From positions 3,309,501 to 3,373,500 of the forward strand of contig JAHDVF020000240.1 in NCBI GenBank assembly GCA_022606425.2: DNA of 64,000 nucleotides. Reading direction: 5' to 3'. This DNA comes from Lepidostoma basale. Taxonomy: Eukaryota > Arthropoda > Insecta > Trichoptera > Lepidostomatidae. This document shows positions 33,845 to 44,426 of the stretch, piece after piece. Position numbers and translations under genes: made by a program. Below the pieces are notes generated by a model. It saw only the letters and a list, made by a program, of their open reading frames with translations, had not been told where the DNA came from and searched no databases. How positions within the stretch are numbered: the first letter of the stretch is position 1; each line of letters opens with the position of its first letter.

Positions 33845-34155
33845 TTTTTAATGTACTACATATATACTAAGGGGGAATAAGCTGGAATTTGGTTATTTAT
33901 AACATTCAATTCACGTGCCTTTGCTTTAAAAATTTCAAAATTTTCTAATTTATCAAATTTTTTTTGAATTGTTTGCTATATGCAAAAAAAATGTGTTTTT
34001 GGAATTGAAATGATGGTCAAAATTCACACAATGATTCTGTTTTTGTATTAAATGTTGTGTTCATATAACCTCTTCAAAATGATCGACCCGTCTTTCCAAT
34101 ATACACGGCATCACAATCCTCACAATTAATCTGGTAGATTCCACTTTGGTTGAAT
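33845..34155 (-). pseudogene. Penelope-like element GIY-YIG endonuclease fragment
   Basis: The minus strand from ~34154 reads NQSGIYQINCEDCDAVYIG, then KTGRSF and a stop. GIY and YIG lie 12 residues apart in the order characteristic of the GIY-YIG nuclease of Penelope-like retroelements. Further on, in shifted frames, come HCVNFDHHFNSKNTF, LHIANNSKK and AKARELNVINNQIPAYS, matching the usual C-terminal spacing of that domain. Stops and frameshifts show it is dead. The RT domain is not visible. Penelope-associated hairpins follow at 34155-35160. Confidence 0.8.
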
Positions 34156-34260
34156 ATATTGTCGCGAAAAAATAAAAAACACAATTGTGATACATAAAAC
34201 AAAGTTTTTAATTAACAATTTATAATTCATTTTAAGTATTAATGCAGGCTTCCACGTGAA
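34155..34260 (-). repeat. Penelope-associated terminal sequence
   Basis: 'acacaattgtgatacataaa', 'caaagtttttaattaaca' directly continues from the GIY-YIG fragment. It recurs at 34600 and 35075, linking the HP2 hairpins to the Penelope-like element. Confidence 0.55.
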
Positions 34261-34459
34261 TTATATTCCATTGTAATTAATATTTTTAATTTTGACATTT
34301 GCACATTTCATGAACTTAATTCATTTTAAGTATTAATTGTAATTCAATAAAAAGGTGAATTAAATTTAGCTAATAAGTTAACACAACATTTATTGATTCT
34401 GAGGCGGTACGAAGTTCGTCGGGTCAGCTAGTCGTGTATAAATTAACAGTGTAACATAA

Positions 34460-34700
34460 TTATTTTAAACTAGTGAATAAACTTTGTTTTTTGGATCACA
34501 ATTGTATTTTATTTTACACGACAGCTCTTTCAAAAGTAACACCTGATGATGTCAACATAGGTTGATGAAACAGCTGTCGCGTAAAATAAAATATAATTGT
34601 GATACAAAAAACAAAGTTTATCCATTAACAGTTTAAAATGTTAAGGTATCATAGTGTTTCGGCCAAAACAATGGACTCATTTGATTATTATTTTACGATA
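34460..34700. repeat. HP2 hairpin with hammerhead-like core
   Basis: 'caattgtattttattttaca' / 'gtaaaataaaatataattgt' are inverted arms around CTGATGA (34543-34549), T, GTCAAC/GTTGAT, GAAAC (34567-34571), then AGCTGTCG. Right flank 'tttcggccaaaacaatgg'. Confidence 0.7.
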
Positions 34701-34849
34701 CATACGCGTAGTGGTACCTTAAATATGGAAACAATTTGTTTTTATGATAATAGTTACTTATAAGACTATTCCTAATAGCGTATATATGGTTAACTTATTG
34801 AAAGCTAAGGCATTAACACTGGAATTCCATAGTAATTAATACACTTAGG

Positions 34850-35160
34850 AAATTGAAAATAACTTTACAAACTGTTAAATTAAAGAACTGTGTTTTATGT
34901 ATCACAATTGTATTTTTATTTTACGCGACAGCTGTTTCGTCAACCTATGTTGATATCATCAGGTGTTACAATAATATGATGTCAATATAGGTTGACAAAA
35001 CAGCTGTCATAAAATAAAATACAATTGAATATAAATACAACTGTGATACAAAATACAATAAAAATACAATTGTGATACATGAAACAAAGTTTTTTTTTAA
35101 TTTAACAGTTTATAATGTTTAAGTATCATAGTGTTTTGGCCAAAACAATGGAAAATAACT
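34850..35160. repeat. HP2 hairpin, second copy
   Basis: An inverted pair of the same sequences. On the minus strand CTGATGA (34962-34956) to GAAAC (34938-34934); on the plus strand a decayed copy from ~34978. Some A+T-rich tandem duplication at 35020-35075. Confidence 0.65.
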
Positions 35161-35184
35161 TTGTTTATTATCCACAAAATTTAA

Positions 35185-35490
35185 AAAAACACGTCATGTT
35201 TCGGAGGATACCTCCATCTTCAGGTGTAAATATATAATAACTACGAAAACAAAGAAAGACTTATATTAAAAACGTAGTGAAATATGGTTATTTATTGTTT
35301 CTTGAACAATAATGTAAAACTCTATATTGATTAGTTAATACGATTGAAAACGTCTGTTTTCTAGAATTTCTATTATATTGTTTTTTAATCATATGTTTCA
35401 TCTGTTTAAGGCATAATTGATCATGCTTTATACAGGCGCAACATATCATTTACATTAAATTTCTAGAAAACAGACGTAATAAAGACAATA
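35185..35490. repeat. Hammerhead-like repeat followed by HP1
   Basis: 35223-35198 (minus): CTGAAGA, T, GGAGG/CCTCC stem, GAAAC, ATGACGTG. From 35283 the HP1 unit follows with halves 'tttcatctgtttaaggcata' / 'catgctttatacaggcgcaa' and 'ttctagaaaacagacg' at its right. Confidence 0.65.
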
Positions 35491-35499
35491 TTATTTAAA

Positions 35500-35940
35500 A
35501 TTGACATTTTATTCAAAATGCATCGACGATCTATATGCCGCGTAGCGATGACAGATAGAACAACGTTTGCTTAGCGGTCTAAGGGTTAACAAGGAGCTGT
35601 GAGAATCAATAAAGTTACACAATATTAGGCCTAAAGGAGTTGCCCTTCACTTAATGTCGAGTATATCGAAGTTCGTCATTCGCGAACAATCGCGAGATCG
35701 AATGTGGTATTATTAGACCCACGGAAAGATCTGGTATGTTAATAATAAAATTCTATTACTTTTGGTTCTCTCTCCCTAAAAATAAAAGCAATTATTGGGT
35801 CGGAATGTTGCTCTTGGCAGCTAAGAACTCCGATACAGCATTATATTATCGCTGTGACGTCAGATAAAGAGTAATTTTAACTGTGATATTTGTATGAACT
35901 ATCGAATGATTTTTTATTCCAATTTGTGTATATTATAATA
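35500..35940. other. No gene; a TTAA-type element end at ~35596
   Basis: 'gcggtctaagggttaac' resembles the right ends of TTAA-flanked elements (30450-31246, 61469-63188). I cannot find its partner. The rest is unassigned. Confidence 0.35.
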
Positions 35941-35941
35941 A

Positions 35942-35982
<41 letters not shown>
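35942..35982. repeat. (CTAT)n microsatellite at Helitron B 5' end
   Basis: About ten tandem units directly before the Helitron start, versus six at Helitron A. Confidence 0.9.
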
Positions 35983-35987
<5 letters not shown>

Positions 35988-37324
35988 ATAAATAAAAGGC
36001 GATCTTCCGGGTGTGTGTCGACTATTTCTGAGGTTATTCCTGAGCTGATCCTTCTGTATCTTGGGGAATGGACTAATTGGAATTTAGCGGTCGTCATAGG
36101 CATATTTTCGTTATTAATCGAGCTCTAATTAACTTTATAAATTAATCAATTAATTGAAAATTTTCGTAGTGCAAACGAATATAGACCTTAATGTTCGTAT
36201 CACCTGAGTATCAATCTTTTGAGTCTATATTCGTTTGACACGGTCTGGAGAGAATTCAGTCTCCATGTAATTTTGTGTAGTGGCAACAATGTGTTTTGCT
36301 TTCTGACAGTCCAATATATTGCGTTTTACTTTGGGATGTATAATACTTAATACGTTTTGCTTATTACGTACTAAAATAATTGGTTGTTTAATTGGTACAG
36401 TATATTTTATTGGCCATATTTTAATGTACACTAATGCAGACAGGTAATTATACTTCTTAATTTTGGCGAGTATAATTTTTACGCGTCAATTTGAGGTTAT
36501 GAACGAAATTTTATTTTTTCGTGTGGCTGAAACTTATTCGTTTCTCTTACGTTCGACGGTGATTACTTAATGATATTCGTTTTCTAGAGTTCTAGCCGTT
36601 CGATTGGTCACGTGGTCTCTGAACTGTCACAATCTCTTTGTACGTCGTAATATTTTGTAGGTATGAAGTTTCGGTACTTTTAGGTTATGAAGTTTTTGGG
36701 ATTAAAAATATTCAATGATAATTAAATTGTTCAGGTTATTTCAAAGGATGATAGCGAAAATATAAAATATTGGACGTCGAAGCTCTACAAGAATATGAAG
36801 AAACTTGCTTCCGTAAGTATAATATAATATTTATATTTCTAATTCATAAATATATTTTCAGTTTATTCTATTTTGCTGTTTTCTTTATACGCATACTTTG
36901 GTCAGGGAAATTGTTACATTACCACAGCAACGGTAAGAAAGTTCTAATGATATACAATATGAATTACAATATGAATGAATGACACAATTCTTATGACTTT
37001 TTCCGTTTATTTCTAGGAAAATAAAGTAACGGATCAGAGATGGGACGAAAATTACCGATGCAGCGTGCAAAATAACTTCGTTAAAATGGAATTAGATCAA
37101 TCAAACAACGGATGATCAGTGAATTAGATGTACCCTGGAGTGGCGAATGAAAACCGGCTCATTTTTACATTACACATAAGCTACTTTTAGTAGTTTTCAT
37201 TCATATATGAAAATTCCATTATTAATTTCAGGTAAAGTTTTTAAATTTACAGTTTATAGACAATAATTAAGCACATTCCCAAACGTGCCACCTATATATC
37301 TGAATTTTGTGTTGCTCGGGCTGC

Positions 37325-37660
37325 CTGAAATATGCTTCCTGCACGCCTCAGATGCATTGACAAGCCGACAGACTTTAATTCTCACCTAAAAACCCACCTT
37401 TTCAAATTATCGCATAAAATGGTAACAACGGTTGTCTGTATATCAGTAAACAATATTATATCACATTTGCACAAAACATTCATATGTTTAGAGAAACAAA
37501 ATTCTTGATTTTGTTGTCCATGAAATTCACATCAGAGCCAATAAAGTAAGTTTCTACGATCGTGATTTCGCTGTTGTTACATGCACCTTTCATGACTAAA
37601 AACATTGTCAAAGCGCCCTTGAGGTGAGCTATTCACGAAAACGGCGATTATCAGTTCCGT
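37325..37660 (+). mobile_element. LINE-F type C terminus inside Helitron B, copy 1
   Basis: Encodes MLPARLRCIDKPTDF, then HLKTHLFKLSHK, followed by the same 3' UTR-like block as 21815-22140. Confidence 0.62.
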
Positions 37661-38884
37661 AAGTTCAATGTTTATATTTTGATATGTACAGGTTTAAATT
37701 TTGAATTAATTGGTTTATTTTGTATATATAAGAATATAGACAATTTATATGAAGGAGTCTGGTTGTAATGAATGCTTTTGTAAAATTTTTGTTATTTCTT
37801 TAGCACAATCATAACTGCATTGATTAGCATAGTTTTTGATAGTTATTTTTGCCGTTCAGGTAAAGTTTCTAAAATCTCCTACATATAATATTAACACATT
37901 TCCACGCAACTCTTGCAATGCTCGATCAAGAGCCTCGAGTATTTTTTTTAAATATACTGCTTAGTGAACACTTGGAATTCATTAATTGTATGGAAGTTGA
38001 AAATTTGCCATATGCGCCTCTTCGATGTCCGCCTTATGCCAATTCCAATATTATTTTTTTTATTTCTAGGAAACAATATTAATTAATCAGAGATCGGAAT
38101 GGAATCGGTCATATAGCAGGGACAACGGATGATAAGATGCACCCTGGAGTAGCGGGCGAGAAACAACTGGCAGAATTTTGAATGGTATTGCGCTATTTTA
38201 TTAATGTTATTTAATTATTATGATTTTAATTAGTTATTTAAAATACAATTAATATGACATTTGATGAATTCAAACATAAAGGTGTTCTTTATACGCGTAC
38301 TTTGGTCAGGGAAATATTAAAATTACCACAGCAACGATAAGAAAGTTCTAATGATATACAATATCAATTTATTCGTTTTACTTACGTGTCATTTTAGGTT
38401 ATGACGTTTCGTTGTGTAATAATTAGTTAATTGGTATAATCTATTTTAATAATGTTGTTTTAATGTAAAATTGTTCTGGCAGGGCGAAAATCTATATCTT
38501 TGGGATTAGATATTAAGTTTTGATAAAATAATTGCCTGGTTGTGAGAGACCACTGGTCTAATGGGGATATTTTTGTATTGGGATTGAAATTATTTTGATA
38601 ATGAGCCATATTGGTGCATCTGCATGTTGCAATTCTTCTTTATTTTCCATTCCACTGAGTAATTCCAGCAGCACACATACCCAAATACACTATGAGTTAC
38701 TTCAGCTGTTTTAGTTTTTCTCTGAAAACAAATGCTGTGATAGGTAAACATATCCTTATATGCAGCATTAGCTGCCTCAGTTAGAAGAGTCCAGTAATAT
38801 TCCATTTTTGACCATTAAATTCTACATTATGCTGAGATTTAAAATATTCAAAGATAATGAAATTGATTTCAGGTTATTTCATTT

Positions 38885-39030
38885 GCTTGAGGATGGGGAA
38901 GACAACGCAGAAGATAATGGATTGCGCATGTGCAGAGGATGGGGAAAACAACGCAGAAGATACTGGAGTTCGCATGTCCAGAGGATGGATCCCACACTTC
39001 GATATATGCGTATCACAAGACAATGTTGTT
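38885..39030 (+). mobile_element. LINE-B scrap with 46-bp tandem duplication
   Basis: 'ggatggggaagacaacgcag' type units start at 38891 and 38937, with a third partial at 38983: exact 46-base spacing. The unit encodes the WGRQRRRYW..HVQRM block, but 46 is not a multiple of 3, so the frame changes between units. Confidence 0.7.
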
Positions 39031-39119
39031 ATCTTTATGAACTAATTTGGAATGGTATGTACAGGTTTAAATTGGATTAATTGGTTTAATTCGTTACATA
39101 AGAATATAGACAATTTATG

Positions 39120-39570
39120 TTTACTACTCCATGATACATTCTCATCTGTCTTACCTTTCCTGTATTTGGGGCTTTATTACAAAGAAGAAAGCTAATGAGA
39201 TTCAGGTGATCCAAAATCGGGCTGTTAGAAATATTTTCCGTCTACCGTGGTACACTCATGTAAGGGCCCTATATTCTCAGACGAAAATAATTCCATTTCA
39301 AATCCATCCAAAATTAGAGATCACTAAAACTATAATACAAATAATAAAGTCATCAACGCGCTCTAATACTCGACCAATATTCAATACGGACGTACACCAA
39401 CATGATACGCGCTCACAGAATAAGAAGCATTGCGTTCAACTAGATTCGGTGTAAAATCCTTACAATTTATAGCCTCTACAGAATTTAATAAACTCCCTAA
39501 TGATTTAATAATGATGTCGAACCAAAAACTTCAATCTGATCAACTTAAAAGTAATTTTTACATTACATTT
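39120..39570 (+). mobile_element. CR1/Jockey-type reverse transcriptase fragment inside Helitron B
   Basis: 39131-39454 encodes IHSHLSYLSCIWGFITKKKA, QVIQNRAVRNIFRLPW, then TRSQNKKHCVQ; after a shift, QFIASTEFNKLPNDL. This is the region after the RT active site in Jockey/CR1-type LINEs. Absent from Helitron A. Confidence 0.75.
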
Positions 39571-39764
39571 TTACATTTTTACATTACACATAAGCTACTT
39601 TTAGTAGTTTTCATTCATATATGAAAATTCCATTATTAATTTCAGGTAAGGTTTTTAAATTTACAGTTTATAGACAATAATTAAGCACATTCCCAAACGT
39701 GCCACCTATACGAGTATATCTGAATTTTGTGTTGCTCGGGCTTTCACAGTAGTAGGTTCGTCCG

Positions 39765-40090
39765 CCTGAAATATGCTTCCTGCACGCCTCAGATGCATTG
39801 ACAATCCGACAGACTTTAAATATCACCTAAAAACCCACCTTTTCAAATTATCGCATAAAATGTTAACAACGGTTGTCTGTATATCAATAAACAATATTAT
39901 ATCACATTTGCACAAAACATTCATATGTTTAGAGAAACAAAATTCTTGATTTTGTTGTCCATGAAATTCACATCAGAGCCAATAAATTAAGTTTCTACGA
40001 TCGTGATTTCGCTGTTGTCACATGCACCTTTCATGACTAAAAACAATGTCAAAGCGCCCTTGAGGTGAGCTATTCACGAAAACGGCGATT
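39765..40090 (+). mobile_element. LINE-F type C terminus inside Helitron B, copy 2
   Basis: A second copy of the MLPARLRCIDNPTDF / LKTHLFKLSHK block and its 3' UTR-like continuation, so Helitron B carries it twice (see 37325-37660). Confidence 0.65.
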
Positions 40091-40095
40091 ATACA

Positions 40096-40268
40096 AATTA
40101 AACAAACAAACAAACCATCACGCCGTTTCCCCACAGGGGTAGGCAGAGAGAATGGACCATAACACTACTCTATCCTGGCAAACCTCTCTAGCTTCCTCCA
40201 CATTCATACGAGTCATACACGCATGTCGATTCCTCCGACTTCTAACATGACCAACCTTTAAAATCTGA
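40096..40268 (-). mobile_element. LINE-A 3' end inside Helitron B
   Basis: Counterpart of 22151-22335, with the same GTTT-type tail and a 3-base deletion in 'cattcatacgagtc'. Confidence 0.8.
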
Positions 40269-40496
40269 TTAGTTTAATTAATTTGACAAATTAATCAGAT
40301 TAAAAGGTTTTATTAGTTTTATCGTTTTTGTAAAGAATTTTGACAGGTGTAGAAATAAATTTTTCATTTGTTCCAATGACAATTTGAATCATTTCTTCAA
40401 TATTATTTTCAAGTTCTTGCTGGTTAAGTGCCTTACTACAGATAATTTAAAAAATGGTGGATACGTGTAACATAAATTAAATAAACACAAATGTCC

Positions 40497-40907
40497 GGAT
40501 CGTCCAAGTCAACATGTGCAACATCGAAAAAAACATTATGTGTTATTACATTATGTGCTAAATTAAAAAACAGTGGATACGTGGAACATATTATAAATTA
40601 AATAGACAATATGTGCACCGTCTAAAAAGAACATTTTGTGTAAAATTATTTTTATTTTGTTATTTTATTTTATATCATTGTATTTTATATTATTTGTTTT
40701 AGATTTATTTTGTGGGTGTTGGACGATCGAAGTGTGCGCGGGAGATGCCTATTGGTGGCGATGAGGTTCGCAACCCATCACACCGCGTCTCCCGCGGGGC
40801 GAAAAGAGAAGGATGGAGTGCCGCATCAGTAAAAGTGTGACAGTCCATTCTCTCTGCTTACACTTTCGGGGAGACGGCGTGATGGTTAGTTAGTTAGTTA
40901 GTTAATT
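40497..40907 (+). mobile_element. SINE-2, near full-length, inside Helitron B
   Basis: Counterpart of 22561-22972. The outer stem is GCGGGAGATGC (40738-40748) against GCGTCTCCCGC (40785-40795), one G-T wobble. Helitron A has GCGCCTCCCGC in the right arm, so A lost a pair. Confidence 0.78.
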
Positions 40908-41163
40908 TGACAAATTAGCCTAATTATTATTATTATTATTATGCATATAGCATGAACTGCCTTTTATATGAAGAATATCTTCAGCAAACAAGTGAAAAAC
41001 AGTTGTAATTCATTCATTGTATGGAAATTTAAATTTTGCCTTATGCGTCTCTTCGGTGTCCGCCTTATGGCACTTCAAATTTTTTTTTTTTTAATTCCAG
41101 GGCCCAAAATTGATGAATCAAGGATCGGACCAAAGTTGCCGATGCAGCGTGTAAAATAACTAA

Positions 41164-41383
41164 TGTTTAAATGGAATGGGATCGGTCATAAAGCAAGGAC
41201 AACGGGTGATAAGATCTTCTGGCCTGGAGTGGCGAAAGAGAAACAGCTACACAAATTCTGGCAGATCACAAGCAAGATGGTCTGATGACATTAAACGAGT
41301 GGCAGGAGGTCAATGGCGCAGAGCGGCGAGGGATACAGTTGTGGAAGTCGGGAAGGGAGGCTTTTGTAGTATTATCATCTATA
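41164..41383 (+). mobile_element. LINE-D (RTE-like) C terminus inside Helitron B
   Basis: Same frame as 23221-23440 (ARWSDDIKRVAGGQWRRAA). Almost identical, so the fragment was present before A and B separated. Confidence 0.72.
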
Positions 41384-41830
41384 TTACTATTCCACGCCAG
41401 CGGACTCGCAGTGCCGAAATCACGATCGTAGAAACTTACTTTATTGGCTCTGATGTGAATTTCATGGACAACAAAATCAAGAGTTTTGTTTCTTTAATAT
41501 AATGAATGTTTTCTGCAAATGTGATATAATATTGTTTATTTGATTATTAAATTTCATATAAAATATTCAAAAAATAGTTTTTCAATTACCTTAGTAATAT
41601 GTATTCAAGTTTATAATTCACAGCGAGTTTGCTTGGATTGAAACTTTGTTTTAAAGATATAGACACACATTTTTGCATCCATACACATGGCATTTAATCC
41701 AATAAATAAACGAATTGTTATTGAACTTTAATTGTATTTGTTGAATATATATTGGGTTTATTTATGTACTCGAATTTAGCAATAGCGAAGCGTTGCCGGG
41801 TCAGCTAGTATATAATAAATACTTAAAATT

Positions 41831-41872
41831 ATTTATTGTATCTTGAACAATAGTGTAAAACCCAATATTAAA
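41831..41872 (+). repeat. HP1 end fragment
   Basis: 'ttgtatcttgaacaatagtg' and 'taaaacccaatatt' match the end of HP1 and are repeated at 43002-43041 on the other side of LINE-A. Confidence 0.65.
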
Positions 41873-42990
41873 AACGTAGATAGAGGTAAACTGTGGGAAA
41901 TATTGTCGGAATATGGAATAAACACAAAACTGATCACGGCAATTACATCGCTGTACACAGAAAGCACTGCTAGTGTCAGAGTAAATGGGGATCTTACAGC
42001 CTGGTTTGATATCAATAAAGGTGTCAAACAGGGATGTGTAATCTCTATGGTTGTTTAATCTATATATGGACAAGTGTATGAAAGAGCTGAAAGGGTTGGA
42101 AGCAGGTGCAAAAATGGAAGGTGCGTCAGTAAGCTGTTTGTTGTATGCGGACGACGCTGTGCTACTTGCAGACAACGAGCATGAACTGCAAGCCCTGGTG
42201 TCTAGTATGTATGAGGTATGCAAGCGATACGATTTGATGATGAATGTGAATAAGTCTAAGGTAATGATTTTCGAAAAAGAAGGAAGCATGACAGTCTGCA
42301 ACATTAGTGTAAACGGTGAAAATCTGGAACAAGTGGATGAATTTGTTTATTTAGGAAGTATGTTTACAAAGGATGGGAGGGTGGAGAAGGATATTGAAAG
42401 AAGGGTTGGGGCAGGCAACAGAATAAATGGTGCACTTAAAGTTGTCATCGCAAACAAAAGCCTATCCTAAAAAGCTAAGATGGCAGTGCACAATGGTGTT
42501 ATTGTGCCGACCCTTATGTATGGAAGTGAAGCATGGAACTGGCAAAAAAAGAATGAAAGTAGAATAAATGCAGTAGAAATAAAATCTCTAAGACGAATGT
42601 GTGGCAAATCTGTATATGATAGAGTGACAAATGCAAGTATAAGAAGTGAATGTGGTGCGAATGAAAGTGTTATGAACAAAATAAGGAAAGGGTCATTAAG
42701 ATGGTTTGGACACATGGAAAGAATGAGTGAAGACAGAATGGTAAAGAAGGTATATGTTAATGGCGTGAACGGAGCTAGAAATAGAGGAAGGCCGAGGAAA
42801 ACGTGGCACGATCAAATCAATCAAATATTGAATGTCGGTCACGTGAGGAGTCTGAAAAATCGACGTGCGTGCATGACAAGATGTATGAATGTAGAGGAAG
42901 CGAGAGACGTATGTCAGGACAGAACAGTGTGGCGTTCCATTCTTTCTGTCTACCCCCTGTCCGGGGAGACGGCGTGATGGTAAGTTAGTT
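41868..42990 (+). pseudogene. LINE-A, longest copy (RT core and C terminus)
   Basis: Frames at 41843-42058, 42051-42470 and 42480-42977 join into one LINE-A protein with one frameshift (~42055) and one stop (42468). Order: DRGKLWEILSEYGINTKLI, SVRVNGDLTAWFDINKGVKQG (RT motifs up to block 4), LFNLYMDKCMKEL, LLYADDAVLLAD (the YADD catalytic box), DLMMNVNKSKVMIFEKE, FVYLGSMFTKDGR, PTLMYGSEAWNWQKK, MRRMCG-like, RWFGHMERMSEDR, GRPRKTWHDQINQIL, ACMTRCMNVEEARDVC, WRSILSVYPLSGETA, stop, short GTTA tail. Upstream RT motifs and the endonuclease are missing. Clade not assigned. Confidence 0.9.
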
Positions 42991-42999
42991 ATTCAGTCA

Positions 43000-43125
43000 T
43001 TAATTATTGTATCTTGAACAATAGTGTAAAACTCCATATTAAATAACGAATGAAAACGTCTATTTTCAAGAAGTTTTATTATATTTTATGCGAATGACAT
43101 GCTTCGTCTGTCAATGCCAGTGATT
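43000..43125. repeat. HP1 left half
   Basis: 'ttgtatcttgaacaatagtg', 'aacgaatgaaaacgtctatt', 'attttatgcgaatgacatgc', 'ttcgtctgtcaatgcc', then a break where a hAT-like end begins. Confidence 0.7.
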
Positions 43126-43276
43126 CCCAAAGTGGTCTATATTGACCCCAAGGGGTCGATTACGACTTGCAAGGGGTCTATGACAATGAATAAAAAAATT
43201 GGGGTGCGTGAGATGTAAATAGGGGTCTACGAGATGGTTCAACTAAATTGAAGACGAATATTGAAATTTTGATGTC
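43125..43276 (+). mobile_element. hAT-like MITE, left part
   Basis: Begins 'cagtgattcccaaagtgg', as does 52932. Same internal 'gggtctacgagatgg', 'ttgaagacgaatattgaaat'. The right end is not found; SINE-2 has inserted at 43285. Confidence 0.72.
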
Positions 43277-43284
43277 AGAACGTT

Positions 43285-43510
43285 TTATATCATTGTATTT
43301 TATATTATTTGTTTTAGATTTATTTTGTGGGTGTCGGACGATCGAAGTGTGCGCGGGAGTTGCCTATTGGTGGCGATGAGGTTCGCAACCCATCACACCG
43401 CGTCTCCCGCGGAGCGAAAAGAGAAGTATGGAGTGCCGCATCAGTAAAAGTGTGACAGTCCATTCATTCTGCCTACCCTTTCGGGGAGACGGCGTGATGG
43501 TTAGTTAGTT
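43285..43510 (+). mobile_element. SINE-2, 5'-truncated, with 8-bp duplication
   Basis: AGAACGTT at 43277-43284 is exactly repeated at 43511-43518. The insert starts in the A+T-rich body, keeps the hairpin region (gcgggagttgc / gcgtctcccgc) and ends in (GTTA)n. 5' truncation plus duplication indicates LINE-type retroposition. Confidence 0.85.
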
Positions 43511-43649
43511 AGAACGTTGGGCTTATCATTCCCATTAAAACATTGATTTGTTTGTGTTTTTATTTTATGTTGGATTATAGTATTTTTTGTTATTTTAATG
43601 TGTTAATTAACTAAAAAAACTTTTCATTATTTTTATTTTCATTTTATTA

Positions 43650-43888
43650 TTTTGTTGAATCGCTCTTTACATCATGACAACATGAGCCAAATCGATGTAA
43701 AGGGTATTATAGCTATCAGTGATTCTCGTGACATGTAATAGGTAGCTAATCTATCGCCATTTTATTGTCATGTGAATTCTTCACCAGACCGAAGGCAGTG
43801 TGACAATCACACTGCCCTCGCCAGGAATCGCACGCGGAATCTTCGAGGTGGCAGTCAATGCACTTACCACTCGGCCACGAAGGTCGTC
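43650..43888 (-). mobile_element. SINE-1 copy
   Basis: The minus strand starts GACGACCTTCG, with A box TGGCCGAGTGG (matches the Pol III A-box consensus) and a B-box-like 'gcgtgcgattcc'. Body 'cacactgccttcggtc', 'cacgtgacaataaaatgg'-like, and a 3' part ending 'catgatgtaaagagcg'. The best preserved A box in the window. Confidence 0.82.
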
Positions 43889-43894
43889 AAATAT

Positions 43895-44235
43895 TTTAAC
43901 TTATCACATATTTTATTTTAAATAGTTATATTCTACAGTAAACCCTATCACGTTTGAAGTGAAGACATTCCATAAAATATTAATATATTGTATATAACAT
44001 ACATTGTGGAATTTCACAGTGTTAATTACATTGTGGAATTTCACAGGATTATCTTAGATTCACAAAATATAAAAAAACTTATAGAAAATAAACGTTTTCA
44101 TATGTATTCGTTATGCTAGACTTAATATTTTCTGCGTATTTATCAATGTAGCAAACTTTTACAGAATGGAATATATATCTAAAACATGTCTACGAGTATA
44201 CTATCAAAATCAAGCATTGCCGTTCTATAGAAAAA
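43895..44235. other. No gene seen
   Basis: A+T-rich. It contains two near-identical 'acattgtggaatttcacag' units (~44003 and 44030). Confidence 0.5.
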
Positions 44236-44240
44236 TATAA

Positions 44241-44408
44241 AACAAACAAATAAACAATCTCGCTGTTTTGCCGAAGGGTTAGGCAGAGAGGATAGACCGC
44301 TAAACTACTCAATCCTGACACACGTCACTAGATTTCTCCACATTCATACAGCGAGTCATACATGCACGTCTATTCTTCCGAATTCTAACATGGTCGAACT
44401 TGAAAATT
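44241..44408 (-). mobile_element. LINE-A 3' end, GTTT-tail type, diverged
   Basis: Tail 'aaacaaacaaataaac', then the LINE-A terminal block back to the VGHVRSR-equivalent region. Confidence 0.72.
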
Positions 44409-44426
44409 CGATAAATAACATCATTA

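Larger units (their letters stand above)
32058..34431 (+). mobile_element. Helitron C (2.4 kb) with nested elements
   Basis: Starts A|TCTATATATATAAAAC and ends 'acgaagttcgtcgggtcag', then CTAG at 34428-34431 before T, with an ACGAA/TTCGT hairpin 12 bases before the end. 'actcgagaacggctggacc' near the 5' end is a common lepidopteran Helitron block. It is interrupted by LINE-A (32873-33600) and includes a Penelope-like fragment (33845-34155). No intact Rep/helicase. Confidence 0.78.
35983..41808 (+). mobile_element. Helitron B (5.8 kb), longer relative of Helitron A
   Basis: Same termini as Helitron A (TCTATATAAATAAAAGG ... CTAG at 41805-41808). The first ~1.7 kb and last ~2.2 kb align with A. 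The middle (37660-39620) contains blocks that occur in A in a different order (38165-38630 matches A 20558-21060), plus LINE-B and CR1-type pieces absent from A. No Rep/helicase. Probably a non-autonomous Helitron that gained cargo. Confidence 0.8.

Noticed and set aside
35942..35982. CRISPR-like regular repeats
   Set aside because: Simple CTAT microsatellite at a Helitron end; no repeat-spacer pattern anywhere in this eukaryotic sequence.
41801..42304. 167-codon minus-strand frame
   Set aside because: Antisense shadow of the LINE-A reverse transcriptase.
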